64,000 nucleotides of DNA from Streptomyces lucensis JCM 4490 (GCF_014650035.1 NZ_BMUE01000003.1:496001-560000); one strand, 5' to 3'; numbered from the stretch's first letter, positions 27,648 through 37,349 are shown. Translations and numbers: made by a program. Notes: generated by a model from the letters alone, not told the origin.

Positions 27648-29605
27648 CCATGAGCGCGGGCTGGTACCTGCGGCGGCTGTCCCGGATGGGACCGCGGGAG
27701 ATCGGCGGCCGGGCGGGCGACGCGGTGCGCAGGCGGCGGTGGCGGTCGGCGCTGCCGGACCGCCCGCACGTGACCGGCGCCCGGTTCACCGCCGTACTGC
27801 CCGCCGGGGCGATCGACGCTGTGCCGCCGGACGCCGCGAAACGCCTCGTCGCCGAGGCGGACCGGCTGATGGACGGGCACGCCGAGTTCTTCGGGGTGCG
27901 CCGCGACGACCTCATCGACCCGGACTGGTCGTACGACCCGAAGACCGGGCGCCGGGCACCGCTGGTGTACGCCTTCGACGTGCCCTACCGGGACGAGAAC
28001 GCGGTCGGCGACGTCAAGCAGATCTGGGAGCCGTCCCGGCACCAGTACCTCACGGTGCTGTCCGCCGCGTACGCGGTCACCGGCGACGAGCGGTACGCCG
28101 AGCGGGTGGCCGCGCACCTGCGGTCGTGGTGGGCGGTCAACGAGCCGCTGCGCGGGGTGCACTGGACCAGCGGTATCGAGCTGGGGATCCGGCTGCTGTC
28201 CTGGGTGTGGATCCGCCGGCTGCTCGACGGCTGGCCGTCAGTGTCCGCCCTGTTCGAGGACAACCCGGTGGCGCACCACCAGATCTGGCACCACCAGCGC
28301 TGGCTGGCGGCCTTCCCCAGCCGGGGCTCCTCGGCGAACAACCACGTCGTCGCGGAGGCCGCCGGGCAGTTCGCCGCGGCCTGCGCGTTCGGCTGGTTCC
28401 CCTCCTCGGCACGCTGGCGGGCCGACGCGCTGCGGTCGCTGGAGCGCCATCTGCGCGGCAACACCTTCGGTTCCGGCCTCAACCGCGAGCTGGCCACCGA
28501 GTACCACGGACTGGTGCTGGAGCTCGGCCTGGCCGCGGTGGCCGAGGCGGACGCCGCGGGCGTGCCGGTCCCCGCGACGGTCCGGCTGGTGCTGCTGCGG
28601 ATGACCGACGCGCTCGCGGCCGTGGTGGACAACCGGCTGCGCCCGCCCCGCCAGGGCGACGCCGACGACGGGCACGGGCTGGTCGTGGACGGCCCGGACA
28701 CCGACCGCTGGGGCTCCCTGCTGGCCACCGGGGACGCCGTGTCCGGCCGGCTCGCCTGGTGGCCGGAGGTGACCGGCACCGATGTGCGCACCCCGCTGCT
28801 GGCCGCGCTCATCCGGCCGTACCCGGCAGCGGGAAGCGCACCGGCCGTGTCCCGCCCGGCGGGGCGGCCGGCCCACTTCGCCGACGCGGGCATGACCGTC
28901 CTGCGCGGCCCGGAGGAGATCTGGGTTCGCTGCGACGGTGGTCCGCACGGGTTCCTGTCCATCGCCGCGCACGCCCACGCGGACGCGCTGTCCGTCGAGG
29001 TCCGGCACGACGGTGTCGACGTGCTCGCCGACCCGGGGACGTTCTGCTACCACGGGCAGCGCGAGTGGCGGCGGTACTTCCGCTCCACCCTCGGCCACAA
29101 CACCCTGGAACTGGACGGCGCCGACCAGTCCGTCTCCGGCGGCCCGTTCCTGTGGACCCGGCACGCCCGCAGCCGCGTCCTCCGCGCGGACACCTCCGGC
29201 GAGGGCGTCGCCCGCTGGTGCGCCGAGCACGACGGCTACCAGCGCTCGGTCCACCGCCGCCTGGTGGAACTCGACCCTGGGGAAGGCGAGTTGAAGGTCG
29301 TCGACGAGGTGCGCGGTCCGCGCGGGGCCGCCGTGCGCCTGGCGTTCCACCTCGGCCCCGCGATCACCGCGGACCTGGTGGGGAACCGGGCACGGCTCAC
29401 CTGGACCCGGGACGGCGAGGACCGCTGCGCACAGCTCGACCTGCCCGGGCAGCTGACCTGGCGGGCGCATCGCGGCGAGACGGACCCGCCCCTGGGCTGG
29501 TACTCCGCCGGCTTCGGGCGCAAGGAACCCACCACCACGCTGGTCGGCACCGGCGTCACCGACGGCGAGCAGGGGTTCATCACCGTACTCCGGTTCCACG
29601 GCTAG
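27644..29605 (+). CDS. Heparinase II/III-like polysaccharide lyase family protein
   Basis: This 653-residue protein has the alginate-lyase/heparinase II/III architecture. An N-terminal (alpha/alpha) barrel contains WEPSRHQYL, the ELGIRLLSW helix and SSANNHVVAEA (candidate catalytic Asn/His). A C-terminal beta-sandwich contains SIAAHAHADALSVEVR, DPGTFCYHGQREWR and LGHNTLELDG, typical heparinase II/III metal-site segments. There is no signal peptide, so it may act on lipid-linked intermediates inside the cell or leave by another route. Family members cleave uronic-acid polymers by beta-elimination, which agrees with the uronate-forming dehydrogenase in the cluster. ATG 27644 overlaps the previous stop (ATGA). 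Confidence 0.85.
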   Translation: MTMSAGWYLRRLSRMGPREIGGRAGDAVRRRRWRSALPDRPHVTGARFTAVLPAGAIDAVPPDAAKRLVAEADRLMDGHAEFFGVRRDDLIDPDWSYDPKTGRRAPLVYAFDVPYRDENAVGDVKQIWEPSRHQYLTVLSAAYAVTGDERYAERVAAHLRSWWAVNEPLRGVHWTSGIELGIRLLSWVWIRRLLDGWPSVSALFEDNPVAHHQIWHHQRWLAAFPSRGSSANNHVVAEAAGQFAAACAFGWFPSSARWRADALRSLERHLRGNTFGSGLNRELATEYHGLVLELGLAAVAEADAAGVPVPATVRLVLLRMTDALAAVVDNRLRPPRQGDADDGHGLVVDGPDTDRWGSLLATGDAVSGRLAWWPEVTGTDVRTPLLAALIRPYPAAGSAPAVSRPAGRPAHFADAGMTVLRGPEEIWVRCDGGPHGFLSIAAHAHADALSVEVRHDGVDVLADPGTFCYHGQREWRRYFRSTLGHNTLELDGADQSVSGGPFLWTRHARSRVLRADTSGEGVARWCAEHDGYQRSVHRRLVELDPGEGELKVVDEVRGPRGAAVRLAFHLGPAITADLVGNRARLTWTRDGEDRCAQLDLPGQLTWRAHRGETDPPLGWYSAGFGRKEPTTTLVGTGVTDGEQGFITVLRFHG

Positions 29606-29618
29606 GGAGGAAGGACGC

Positions 29619-31139
29619 TTGGGGATCAAGTGGCGGCACTGGGCGTTGCCGACGGCACTGCTGGCACTCGCCCTGCCGACGGCGACCGGCTGTGAAGGCA
29701 CGCCGGGCACGCGGCCGAAGCCGGCCGCCGTGCCGTCCACGCCCGTGGCCCGGGTGTGCGCCCGGCCCGCGTCCGGGCCGGCGAAGGCGCCGGCGGGCGC
29801 GGTGCCGGTCGATCCCGCGGTGGCCGGTGACCTGGCCGCGAAGACCAGGAACAGCCCCCCGAACACCACGTTCTGGCTGAGGCCGGGCAGGCACCGGCTC
29901 AAGGCGGACCGCTACGCCCAGGTCGTCCCCAAGAAGGGGGACGTCTACCTCGGCGCGCCGGGCGCGGTGCTCGACGGCCGCAGGACCAACCAGTACGCGT
30001 TCGGCGGCACCGCCCCCGGCGTATCCATCCGCTACCTGACCGTGCAGCGTTTCGTCGCCCCGCGCGACGAGGGCGTGGTCAACCACGACTCGGCCGACGG
30101 ATGGGTGATCGAGCACTCGACGATCCAGAACAACTCCGGCGCCGGGCTGATGGCCGGTGCGGACCAGCGGATCCGCGCCAACTGCCTGCGCGGCAACGGC
30201 CAGTACGGCCTGAACGCGTACAAGGCCACCGGCCGCGTACGCGACCTGGTGCTCGAGGGCAACGAGATCACGGGCAACAACACGGACGGCTGGGAACGGC
30301 GGCGGCCGGGCTGCGGCTGTACCGGAGGCGCCAAGTTCTGGGCGGTCGACGGCGCCGACGTAAGTGGGAACTGGGTGCACGACAACCGCGGAACCGGTTT
30401 GTGGGCGGACACCGACAACAACGACTTCCTCATCGAGGGCAACCTGATCGAGGCCAACGACGGCGCCGCCCTGATCTACGAGACCAGCTACAACGCGGTC
30501 ATCCGGGACAACCGGATCCGGCGGAACAACTGGGTCGAGGGCCGCCGGTACGCCGACCGCGGCGACAGCTTCCCGCTGGCGACCGTCTACCTGTCCGAGT
30601 CGGGCGGCGAACCACGGGTCCGGGCCCGCACGGACAAGATCGAGATCCGGGGGAACCTGCTGGAGGACAACTGGTCCGGGATCACGTTGTGGGAGAACGC
30701 CGACCGGTTCTGCAACAGCCCGGCCAACACCTCGTCCGGCGACTGCACGTTGCTGGTGGACAAGACGCGCCGCTGCGCACAGCCGGCGATCGGCCGCGCA
30801 CCGCTCTACGCCGACTGCCGCTGGAGGACCCAGCGGGTGGACATCCACGACAACCGCTTCGTGCTGGACAAGTCCGTCGTCGACTGCACGGTGAAGTGCG
30901 ACCGCATGGCGGTGCTGGCCAACTACGGCACCTACCCGGACTGGTCGCCGTACCAGGGCGACCGGGTGGCCGAGGCGATCACCTTCAAGCAGCACAACCG
31001 CTGGCACGACAACATCTACGTCGGACCGTGGAGATTCGTCGCCCACGACCCGAGCCGGATCCTCGACTCAGCGCAGTGGCAGGGCGCGCCGTACCAGCAG
31101 GACGCGGGCAGCACCTTCCGCGCCCGGGAGGGCGGTTGA
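29619..31139 (+). CDS. Secreted right-handed beta-helix protein (putative lipoprotein)
   Basis: This 506-residue exported protein has the signal segment WALPTALLALALPTATGC, with a possible lipobox Cys at residue 25. Most of the protein is a right-handed parallel beta-helix with repeating Asn ladders: HSTIQNNSGAG, LEGNEITGNN, VIRDNRIRRNN and DIHDNRF. This fold is shared by AlgG-type mannuronan epimerases and pectate-lyase-like enzymes. It may epimerise or bind the uronate polymer outside the membrane, but no catalytic set could be confirmed. TTG 29619 has a strong GGAGGAAGG site just upstream. Confidence 0.8.
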   Translation: MGIKWRHWALPTALLALALPTATGCEGTPGTRPKPAAVPSTPVARVCARPASGPAKAPAGAVPVDPAVAGDLAAKTRNSPPNTTFWLRPGRHRLKADRYAQVVPKKGDVYLGAPGAVLDGRRTNQYAFGGTAPGVSIRYLTVQRFVAPRDEGVVNHDSADGWVIEHSTIQNNSGAGLMAGADQRIRANCLRGNGQYGLNAYKATGRVRDLVLEGNEITGNNTDGWERRRPGCGCTGGAKFWAVDGADVSGNWVHDNRGTGLWADTDNNDFLIEGNLIEANDGAALIYETSYNAVIRDNRIRRNNWVEGRRYADRGDSFPLATVYLSESGGEPRVRARTDKIEIRGNLLEDNWSGITLWENADRFCNSPANTSSGDCTLLVDKTRRCAQPAIGRAPLYADCRWRTQRVDIHDNRFVLDKSVVDCTVKCDRMAVLANYGTYPDWSPYQGDRVAEAITFKQHNRWHDNIYVGPWRFVAHDPSRILDSAQWQGAPYQQDAGSTFRAREGG

Positions 31140-31140
31140 G

Positions 31141-32373
31141 ATGAGCACGGCCCACACGCCGAAGACCGTCGGGACCGTCTGGGGCCTGCTGGTCCTCAAC
31201 ACGCTCGGTTCCGCCGGGGCGAAGACCATCGTCCCGCTGCCCCGCTCCCTCATCCAGATGGTCACCATGGGCGCGCTCGTCACCGCGTTCGGGCTGGCCC
31301 TCGCGGTCAATCTCCGGCTGCGTATCCGGGCCGGCGCCTTCCTGTTCCTGCTCACCCTGCTGCTGGTGCTCAGCGTGATCTCCAGCGTGCACCTGGAATC
31401 CGGGTTCGGCGCGTTGTTCCGCTGCTTCCGGCTGGCTCTCTTCGTCGGCACACTGTGGCTGCTCAGCCGCTGGTGGGACGGCGGCACGACGTTCGTCCGG
31501 CACCACATCCGGATGTACCTCGCGGTGCTCGGGACGGTGGCCGCCGGCCTGGTCGCCTCACCGGGCGCGGCCCTGCCCGACCTCTACGGCGGACGGCTGG
31601 TCGGCGCGCTGTGGCCGCTCACCCCGCCGCAGATCGGACAGTACGCCGCGGTGATCACCGGGCTCACCGTGCTGCTCCTCCTGGGCCGCCGGACCGACAG
31701 GACCAGCGCGGCCGTGGTCATCGTGCCGTCCCTCGTCCTGCTCGCCCTGACGCATACCCGCACGGCCACGCTCGGCCTGCTGATCGGGCTGGCGCTGGCG
31801 ATCGGCTCGCTCCTGCTGACCAGCGCCGCCGCCCGCCGGTTCTTCACCTGGGCGGTGGTGATCGGAACGGTGGCCGCGGTGGGGTTCGCCTCCGCGCTGC
31901 AGACGTGGTTCCTGCGCGGACAGAGCCAGGAGAACTTCTCCAGTCTCACCGGCCGGGCCAAGGTGTGGCACGCCCTGCTGACGGAACCCCGGACGACGAC
32001 GGAGTACCTGTTCGGCGCGGGTCTGGGCGACAAGTCGTTCAACGGGCTGCCGATCGACAACAGCTGGCTGGCCGTCTACAACGAGCAGGGTGTGATCGGC
32101 GTCGGCCTGGTGGCGGCGTTCGTCGTCGTGCTGGGCACCGTGGCGTTGCTGAGGCCGCCGTCGCTGCCGAGGGCCTGCGCGATCTTCCTGATCAGCTACT
32201 GCGCGATCGCGTCGTACACCGAGGCCGGCCTCGGCGACGCCTCACCGTACCTGCTGCACCTGGCCGTGGCCGCCTCGCTGCTGGCGGCACCTGCCGCGAC
32301 CGCTCCCCTCCCGGCGCCCGGCGTCCCGCGACGACGCGTCCCGCGATGGGCCAAGAGACCGGAGGTGATCTGA
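31141..32373 (+). CDS. O-antigen ligase/Wzy-type polymerase family membrane protein
   Basis: This 410-residue integral membrane protein has about ten hydrophobic segments and a long loop (TWFLRGQSQENFSSLTGRAKVW) ahead of the last helices. The SSLTGR-W pattern and the following GAGLGDKSF are typical of the Wzy_C/O-antigen ligase family. In this cluster it is the best candidate for the Wzy polymerase that joins flipped repeat units on the outer face. ATG 31141 follows the previous stop by one base. Confidence 0.85.
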   Translation: MSTAHTPKTVGTVWGLLVLNTLGSAGAKTIVPLPRSLIQMVTMGALVTAFGLALAVNLRLRIRAGAFLFLLTLLLVLSVISSVHLESGFGALFRCFRLALFVGTLWLLSRWWDGGTTFVRHHIRMYLAVLGTVAAGLVASPGAALPDLYGGRLVGALWPLTPPQIGQYAAVITGLTVLLLLGRRTDRTSAAVVIVPSLVLLALTHTRTATLGLLIGLALAIGSLLLTSAAARRFFTWAVVIGTVAAVGFASALQTWFLRGQSQENFSSLTGRAKVWHALLTEPRTTTEYLFGAGLGDKSFNGLPIDNSWLAVYNEQGVIGVGLVAAFVVVLGTVALLRPPSLPRACAIFLISYCAIASYTEAGLGDASPYLLHLAVAASLLAAPAATAPLPAPGVPRRRVPRWAKRPEVI

Positions 32374-32375
32374 GC

Positions 32376-33617
32376 ATGCACGTCCTCGTGGTGCACAACC
32401 GCTACGCCTCGGCGCAGCCGAGCGGGGAGAACAAGGTCGTCGACCAGGAGGTGGCGCTGCTGCGCGAGGCCGGCCATCGGGTCGAGGTCTTCGAGCGGCG
32501 CAGCGACGACATCGCGGCCCGGTCCCTGCCGGGCAAGGCCGCGGTGCCGCTGCTGGTGCCGTGGAACCCGGCGGTCCGTTCGGAGCTGGCCACCCGGCTG
32601 CGCACCGGGCGGCCGGACGTCGTGCACGTCCACAACGTCTTCCCGCTCCTGTCGCCGGCGGTGCTGGCCGCCTGTGCCGACGCCGGCGTGCCCGCCGTCG
32701 CCACGCTGCACAACTACACCCAGATCTGCCCGCCCGGCACGCTGCAGCGGGACGGCCGGCCGTGCACCGAGTGCGTCGGCTCCACGCCGCTGCCCGCCGT
32801 CCGGCACGGCTGCTACCGCAACTCCCGGCTGGCGACGGTGCCGCTGGCGGTCAGCATGTCGGTCAACCGGAGGCGGTGGTGGACCGGCGTGGAGCGCTTC
32901 TTCTGCATCTCCGGGGCGCAGCGCGACGTCCTGGTGCGGGCCGGCATGCCGGCCGAACGCCTGGCGGTGAAGCACAACTTCGTGCCCGAACCGGGCGTCG
33001 TCCGCACGGGCCCCGGCGAGCATCTGCTCTACCTCGGCCGGCTCGCGGAGACCAAGGGCGTGCGGCTGCTCATGAGCGCGTGGGACGAGATCGCCGCCGG
33101 CGGCGGTGTGGGCGTGCCGCTCGTGATCGCCGGCACGGGACCGCTGGAGCGGGAGGTGGCCGCCTGGGCGGCGGGCCGGGACGACGTGCGGTACGCCGGC
33201 CTGTACGACACGGCCGCATGCAGGCGGGCCATCGCGCGGTCGGTCGCCGTGGTGGCTCCCTCCACCTGGCTGGAGGCGTTCGGCCTCGTGGTGGTGGAGG
33301 CGATGGCGGCGGGGGTCCCGACGGTCGCCGCCGGGCACGGCGCCTTCGTCGAACTCGTCGAGGACGGGGTGACCGGGCTGCTGCACCGGCCGGGCGAGCC
33401 CGGTGCGCTCGCGGCCCGCATCCGCCGGGCAGCGGCCGATCCGGACCGCAACCAGGACATGGGCCGGGCGGCCCGGCGCCGTTACGAGCGGGACTTCAGT
33501 CCGGCCGTCGGGCTGGAGCGCCTGGTGGAGGGGTACCGCACCGCGATCGCGGGGCGGTCGGCACAGGCTCGCGGCGGGGACGGCCGCGCGAGCAGGGGGG
33601 ATGGGGACAGCAGATGA
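32376..33617 (+). CDS. Glycosyltransferase family 4
   Basis: This is a 413-residue GT-B glycosyltransferase. The acceptor domain opens with VLVVHNRYASAQPSGEN and contains VVHVHNVFPLLSP. A Cys-containing insert (CTECVGS and HGCYRNS) is typical of one GT4 subgroup. The donor domain has LLYLGRLAETKGVRLL and the EX7E motif EAFGLVVVE. It would transfer a sugar to the growing lipid-linked repeat unit at the cytoplasmic face. ATG 32376 lies 3 bp after the polymerase gene; the 3' end overlaps the methyltransferase gene by 4 bp. Confidence 0.88.
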   Translation: MHVLVVHNRYASAQPSGENKVVDQEVALLREAGHRVEVFERRSDDIAARSLPGKAAVPLLVPWNPAVRSELATRLRTGRPDVVHVHNVFPLLSPAVLAACADAGVPAVATLHNYTQICPPGTLQRDGRPCTECVGSTPLPAVRHGCYRNSRLATVPLAVSMSVNRRRWWTGVERFFCISGAQRDVLVRAGMPAERLAVKHNFVPEPGVVRTGPGEHLLYLGRLAETKGVRLLMSAWDEIAAGGGVGVPLVIAGTGPLEREVAAWAAGRDDVRYAGLYDTAACRRAIARSVAVVAPSTWLEAFGLVVVEAMAAGVPTVAAGHGAFVELVEDGVTGLLHRPGEPGALAARIRRAAADPDRNQDMGRAARRRYERDFSPAVGLERLVEGYRTAIAGRSAQARGGDGRASRGDGDSR

Positions 33618-34849
33618 CACGATGCCGACTCTGCGGCTCGGAGGCGATGGCGAGCGTCGTCGACCTGGGGGCGACGCCGCCGTGCGAGAGCTTCCTCGCC
33701 GCGGAACAACTGGACGGACCGGAGCCGGCGTACCCGCTGCACCTGCGGGTCTGCACGGACTGCTGGCTCGCGCAGCTACCGCCGCTCATCACGCCGGAGG
33801 AGACGTTCAGCGAGTACGCGTACTTCTCCTCCTACTCGACCTCGTGGGTGGAGCACGCGCGTAGGTTCGTCGCCGACGCCGTGCGGCGGCTGGATCTCGG
33901 CGCCGACGCCTTCGTGGTCGAGGTCGCGAGCAACGACGGGTACCTGCTGAGACACGTGGTGGACCGCGGGATCCGCTGCCTCGGCATCGAGCCCTCGGTG
34001 AACGTCGGGGCCGCGGCGCGGGACGCGGGTGTGCCCACGCTCACGAGGTTCCTGGACCCGGACACGGGCACGGCCGTCCGCGCCGAGCACGGCCCGGCGG
34101 ACCTGGTCGTGGCCAACAACGTGTACGCGCACATCCCCGACGTGGTCGGGTTCACCCGGGGGCTGCGCGCCCTGGTCGCGGACGACGGCTGGGTCTCCAT
34201 CGAGGTGCAGCACCTGCTGACCCTGATCGAGGAGAACCAGTACGACACGATCTACCACGAGCACTTCCAGTACTACACGGTCGCGTCCGCGATCCGGGCG
34301 CTGGCGAGCGGCGGACTCTCGCTCGTCGACGTCGAGCTGCTGCCCACGCACGGCGGCTCCATCCGGCTGTGGGCCCGGCCGGCCGAGGCGGCCGGCGAGC
34401 CGTCCGGGCGGGTGGCCGAGGTACTGGACCGGGAGAAGGCCGCCGGACTGCAGGAGATGTCCGGGTACACCGAATTCTCCGCCCGGGTGGCCAAGGTGCG
34501 CCGGGACCTCCTGAGGTTCCTCATCGAGGCGGCCGAGCGCGGCGAGACGGTCGTCGGCTACGGCGCCCCCGGCAAGGGCAACACCCTGCTCAACCACTGC
34601 GGCATCCGGCCGGACCTGCTCGCGTACACGGTCGACCGCAACCCCTACAAGCACGGCAGGTTCACCCCGGGCACCCGCATCCCGATCCTGCCGCCCGAGC
34701 GGATAGCCGCCGACAGACCCGACTACGTCCTCGTCCTCCCGTGGAACCTGCGCGCCGAGCTGGCCGAGCAGTTGTCCTTCGTGCACGACTGGGGCGGCCG
34801 GCTCGTCTTCCCCATCCCGGAACTGAGCGTTGTCGAGGTGAAGGCATGA
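33614..34849 (+). CDS. Sugar C-methyltransferase (TylC3/NovU type)
   Basis: This is a 411-residue SAM-dependent methyltransferase of the zinc-binding, three-domain group that methylates a ring carbon of 4-keto deoxysugars. The N-terminal zinc site is CRLCGS and CTDCW, and the SAM-binding region is VVEVASNDGYLL. The catalytic YHEHFQYYT motif and the C-terminal GYGAPGKGNTLLN are both present. It should act on an NDP-4-keto sugar, giving a branched-chain sugar. The next gene is a glucose-1-phosphate cytidylyltransferase, so a CDP-sugar is the probable substrate. ATG overlaps the previous stop by 4 bp. Confidence 0.88.
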   Translation: MTRCRLCGSEAMASVVDLGATPPCESFLAAEQLDGPEPAYPLHLRVCTDCWLAQLPPLITPEETFSEYAYFSSYSTSWVEHARRFVADAVRRLDLGADAFVVEVASNDGYLLRHVVDRGIRCLGIEPSVNVGAAARDAGVPTLTRFLDPDTGTAVRAEHGPADLVVANNVYAHIPDVVGFTRGLRALVADDGWVSIEVQHLLTLIEENQYDTIYHEHFQYYTVASAIRALASGGLSLVDVELLPTHGGSIRLWARPAEAAGEPSGRVAEVLDREKAAGLQEMSGYTEFSARVAKVRRDLLRFLIEAAERGETVVGYGAPGKGNTLLNHCGIRPDLLAYTVDRNPYKHGRFTPGTRIPILPPERIAADRPDYVLVLPWNLRAELAEQLSFVHDWGGRLVFPIPELSVVEVKA

Positions 34850-35676
34850 AGGTCGTACTGTTCTGCGGCGGTTACGGGATGCGCATGCGCAACGGCACCT
34901 CCGACGACGTGCCCAAGCCGATGGCGATGGTCGGCCCGCGGCCGCTGATCTGGCACGTCATGCGCTACTACGCGCACTTCGGGCACACGGAGTTCATCCT
35001 GTGTCTCGGGTACGGGGCCCACCACATCAAGGACTTCTTCCTCAACTACGAGGAGACGACGTCCAACGACTTCGTGCTGCGGGGCGGGCGGACCGAGCTG
35101 CTCTCCGCGGACATCGCCTCCTGGACGATCACGTTCGTGCAGACCGGCATCGAGTCGCCGATCGGGGAGCGGCTGCGCCGGGTGCGCCCCCACCTGGAGG
35201 GCGACGAGATGTTCCTCGCCAACTACGCCGACGTGCTCACCGACGCCCCGCTCCCGGAGATGATCGACAACTTCGCCCGGCGCGACGCGGGCGCGTCGAT
35301 GATGGTGGTGCCGCCGCAGTCCTCGTTCCACTGTGTGGAACTGGGCGAGGACGGTCTGGTGGGGGGCATCACCGCGGTGAGTGAACTGCCGCTGTGGGAG
35401 AACGGCGGCTACTTCGTGCTCCGCCAGGAGGTCTTCGACCACATCCCCGAGAACGGCGACCTGGTCGCCGACGGCTGCGCCCAGCTTGCCAAGCGGGGCA
35501 GGCTGGTGGCGCACCAGCACCGCGGCTTCTGGAAACCGACCGACACCGTGAAGGAGCGGGCCGCGCTCGACGACGCCTATGCCCGGGGCGACCGCCCGTG
35601 GGCCGTGTGGGAGCACGGCGGCACGGGGGCGGGCGGGCCCGGGAGCCGCGCCGCCGCGAGGGCGGGGACCGCGTGA
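34846..35676 (+). CDS. rfbF: Glucose-1-phosphate cytidylyltransferase-like (RfbF)
   Basis: This 276-residue nucleotidyltransferase makes CDP-glucose from CTP and glucose-1-phosphate. The N-terminus FCGGYGMRMRN and VPKPMAMVGPRPLIWH match the RfbF pyrophosphorylase signature, with Lys in PKPM. LANYADVLTD carries the metal-binding Asp. The C-terminal GFWKPTDTVKE is also typical of RfbF. It supplies the nucleotide sugar for the branched-sugar block, but no CDP-glucose 4,6-dehydratase gene is present in the window. ATG 34846 overlaps the preceding stop by 4 bp. Confidence 0.87.
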   Translation: MKVVLFCGGYGMRMRNGTSDDVPKPMAMVGPRPLIWHVMRYYAHFGHTEFILCLGYGAHHIKDFFLNYEETTSNDFVLRGGRTELLSADIASWTITFVQTGIESPIGERLRRVRPHLEGDEMFLANYADVLTDAPLPEMIDNFARRDAGASMMVVPPQSSFHCVELGEDGLVGGITAVSELPLWENGGYFVLRQEVFDHIPENGDLVADGCAQLAKRGRLVAHQHRGFWKPTDTVKERAALDDAYARGDRPWAVWEHGGTGAGGPGSRAAARAGTA

Positions 35677-36320
35677 TCCGGCTCGGGGCCGGTCGCCTGG
35701 ACCGGATCGTCGCGGTGGGCGCGCACTGCGACGACATCGCCATCGGCGCCGGCGGCACGCTGCTGACGCTGTGCCTGGCGCGGCCGGGCGTCCGCGTGGA
35801 CGCGCTGGTGCTCTCCGGCGGTGGCGGCGAGCGGGAGCAGGAGGAGCAGGCCGCGCTCGCCGCCTTCTGCCCGGCGGCCGACCTGCGGCTGACCGTGCAC
35901 AAGCTGCCGGACGGCCGGCTGCCCGCGCACTGGGAGGAGGCCAAGGCAGCGGTCGAGGAGCTGCGCGGGCAGACCGATCCAGATCTCGTCCTCGCCCCGC
36001 GCACCGACGACGCGCACCAGGACCACCGCGGTCTGGCGCGGTTGATGACCACCGCGTTCCGCGACCACCTGGTGCTCGGCTACGAGATCGTCAAGTGGGA
36101 CGGCGATCTCGGCCGTCCGGCGGCCTACCAGCCGCTGTCACCGGAGGTCGCCGAACGGAAGGTGCGGCTGCTGGAGGAGCACTACCCCTCGCAGCGGCAC
36201 CGGCCCTGGTACGACCGGGAGGCCTTCCTCGGACTGGCCCGGATCCGCGGCATCGAGAGCAACGCGCGCTACGCCGAGGCGTTCGCCGTCACCAAACTCA
36301 CGCTCAACCTGGGGGGTTGA
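35673..36320 (+). CDS. PIG-L family deacetylase
   Basis: This is a 215-residue LmbE/PIG-L zinc deacetylase. The metal-binding motif is AHCDDIAIG (a variant of AHPDDxxxG with Cys for Pro), and the second motif DDAHQDHRG provides the remaining His ligands. It would remove an N-acyl group from a sugar or sugar nucleotide, or a related small substrate. Position between cytidylyltransferase and SDR genes suggests action on the modified sugar of the repeat unit. GTG 35673 overlaps the previous stop by 4 bp. Confidence 0.85.
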   Translation: MIRLGAGRLDRIVAVGAHCDDIAIGAGGTLLTLCLARPGVRVDALVLSGGGGEREQEEQAALAAFCPAADLRLTVHKLPDGRLPAHWEEAKAAVEELRGQTDPDLVLAPRTDDAHQDHRGLARLMTTAFRDHLVLGYEIVKWDGDLGRPAAYQPLSPEVAERKVRLLEEHYPSQRHRPWYDREAFLGLARIRGIESNARYAEAFAVTKLTLNLGG

Positions 36321-36323
36321 ACC

Positions 36324-37349
36324 TTGCGCGTACTACTGACCGGGCACCAGGGCTATCTGGGCACCGTGATGGCCCCGGTCCTCGCGGCCGCCGGGCACGA
36401 GGTCGTCGGTCTCGACGCCGGCCTGTTCGCCGACTGCGTGCTGGGCCCGGCGCCCGCGGACCCGCCGGGAACGCGGGTGGACCTGCGCGACGTCACGGCG
36501 GAACACGTCGCCGGGGTGGACGCCGTGATCCACCTGGCCGCGCTGTCCAACGACCCGCTGGGATCGCTGGCGCCGCAGCTCACCTACGACATCAACCACC
36601 ACGCGTCCGTGCGGCTGGCCCGGCTCGCCCGCGACGCCGGGGTGCGGCGCTTCCTCTACGCGTCGACGTGCTCGGTCTACGGCGCGTCGGGCGGCGACGA
36701 CCTGGTCGCCGAGGACGCCCCGCTGCGCCCGGTGACGCCGTACGCGGAGTCCAAGGTGCGGGTGGAGGACGACCTGCACGCGCTCGCCGACGGCGACTTC
36801 AGCCCGGTGTACATGCGCAACGCCACCGCCTTCGGCCACTCGCCGCGGCTGCGCGCCGACATCGTGCTGAACAACCTGGTGGGCCACGCCCTGCTGTCCG
36901 GCGAGGTCCTCGTGCTCTCCGACGGAACGCCCTGGCGCCCGCTGGTGCACGCGGCCGACATCGCACGGGCCTTCGCGGCCGCGCTGACCGCTGAGCGCGA
37001 AGCGGTTCACGACCGTGCGTTCAACATCGGCAGTGAGACCAACAACGTCACCGTCGCGGAGATCGCCGAGCAGGTCGCCGAGGCGGTGTCCGGCGCGAAG
37101 GTGGTGATCACCGGGGAGAGCGGCGCCGACCCGCGGTCGTACCGGGTGGACTTCTCCCGGTTCCGCGAGGCGATCCCCGGCTTCGCGTGCGAGTGGAGCG
37201 TCGAGCGCGGGGCGCTCGAGCTCGCGGACGCCTACCGGAAGCACGGGCTGACCCGGGAGGACTTCGAGCAGCGCTTCACCCGGCTCGCCGTGCTGCGCGC
37301 GGCGTCCGAGGCCGGCACCGTCGACGACACCCTGCGGTGGCGCCGGTGA
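36324..37349 (+). CDS. NAD-dependent epimerase/reductase (extended SDR)
   Basis: This 341-residue extended short-chain dehydrogenase has the cofactor loop TGHQGYLG and the active-site YAESK. Where 4,6-dehydratases have Thr-Asp-Glu, this protein has ASTCSVYG, lacking the acid pair, so it is more likely an epimerase or 4-ketoreductase than a dehydratase. It may reduce or epimerise the C-methylated keto sugar. TTG 36324 follows GGGGGG at 36311-36316. The next gene overlaps by 4 bp. Confidence 0.85.
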   Translation: MRVLLTGHQGYLGTVMAPVLAAAGHEVVGLDAGLFADCVLGPAPADPPGTRVDLRDVTAEHVAGVDAVIHLAALSNDPLGSLAPQLTYDINHHASVRLARLARDAGVRRFLYASTCSVYGASGGDDLVAEDAPLRPVTPYAESKVRVEDDLHALADGDFSPVYMRNATAFGHSPRLRADIVLNNLVGHALLSGEVLVLSDGTPWRPLVHAADIARAFAAALTAEREAVHDRAFNIGSETNNVTVAEIAEQVAEAVSGAKVVITGESGADPRSYRVDFSRFREAIPGFACEWSVERGALELADAYRKHGLTREDFEQRFTRLAVLRAASEAGTVDDTLRWRR

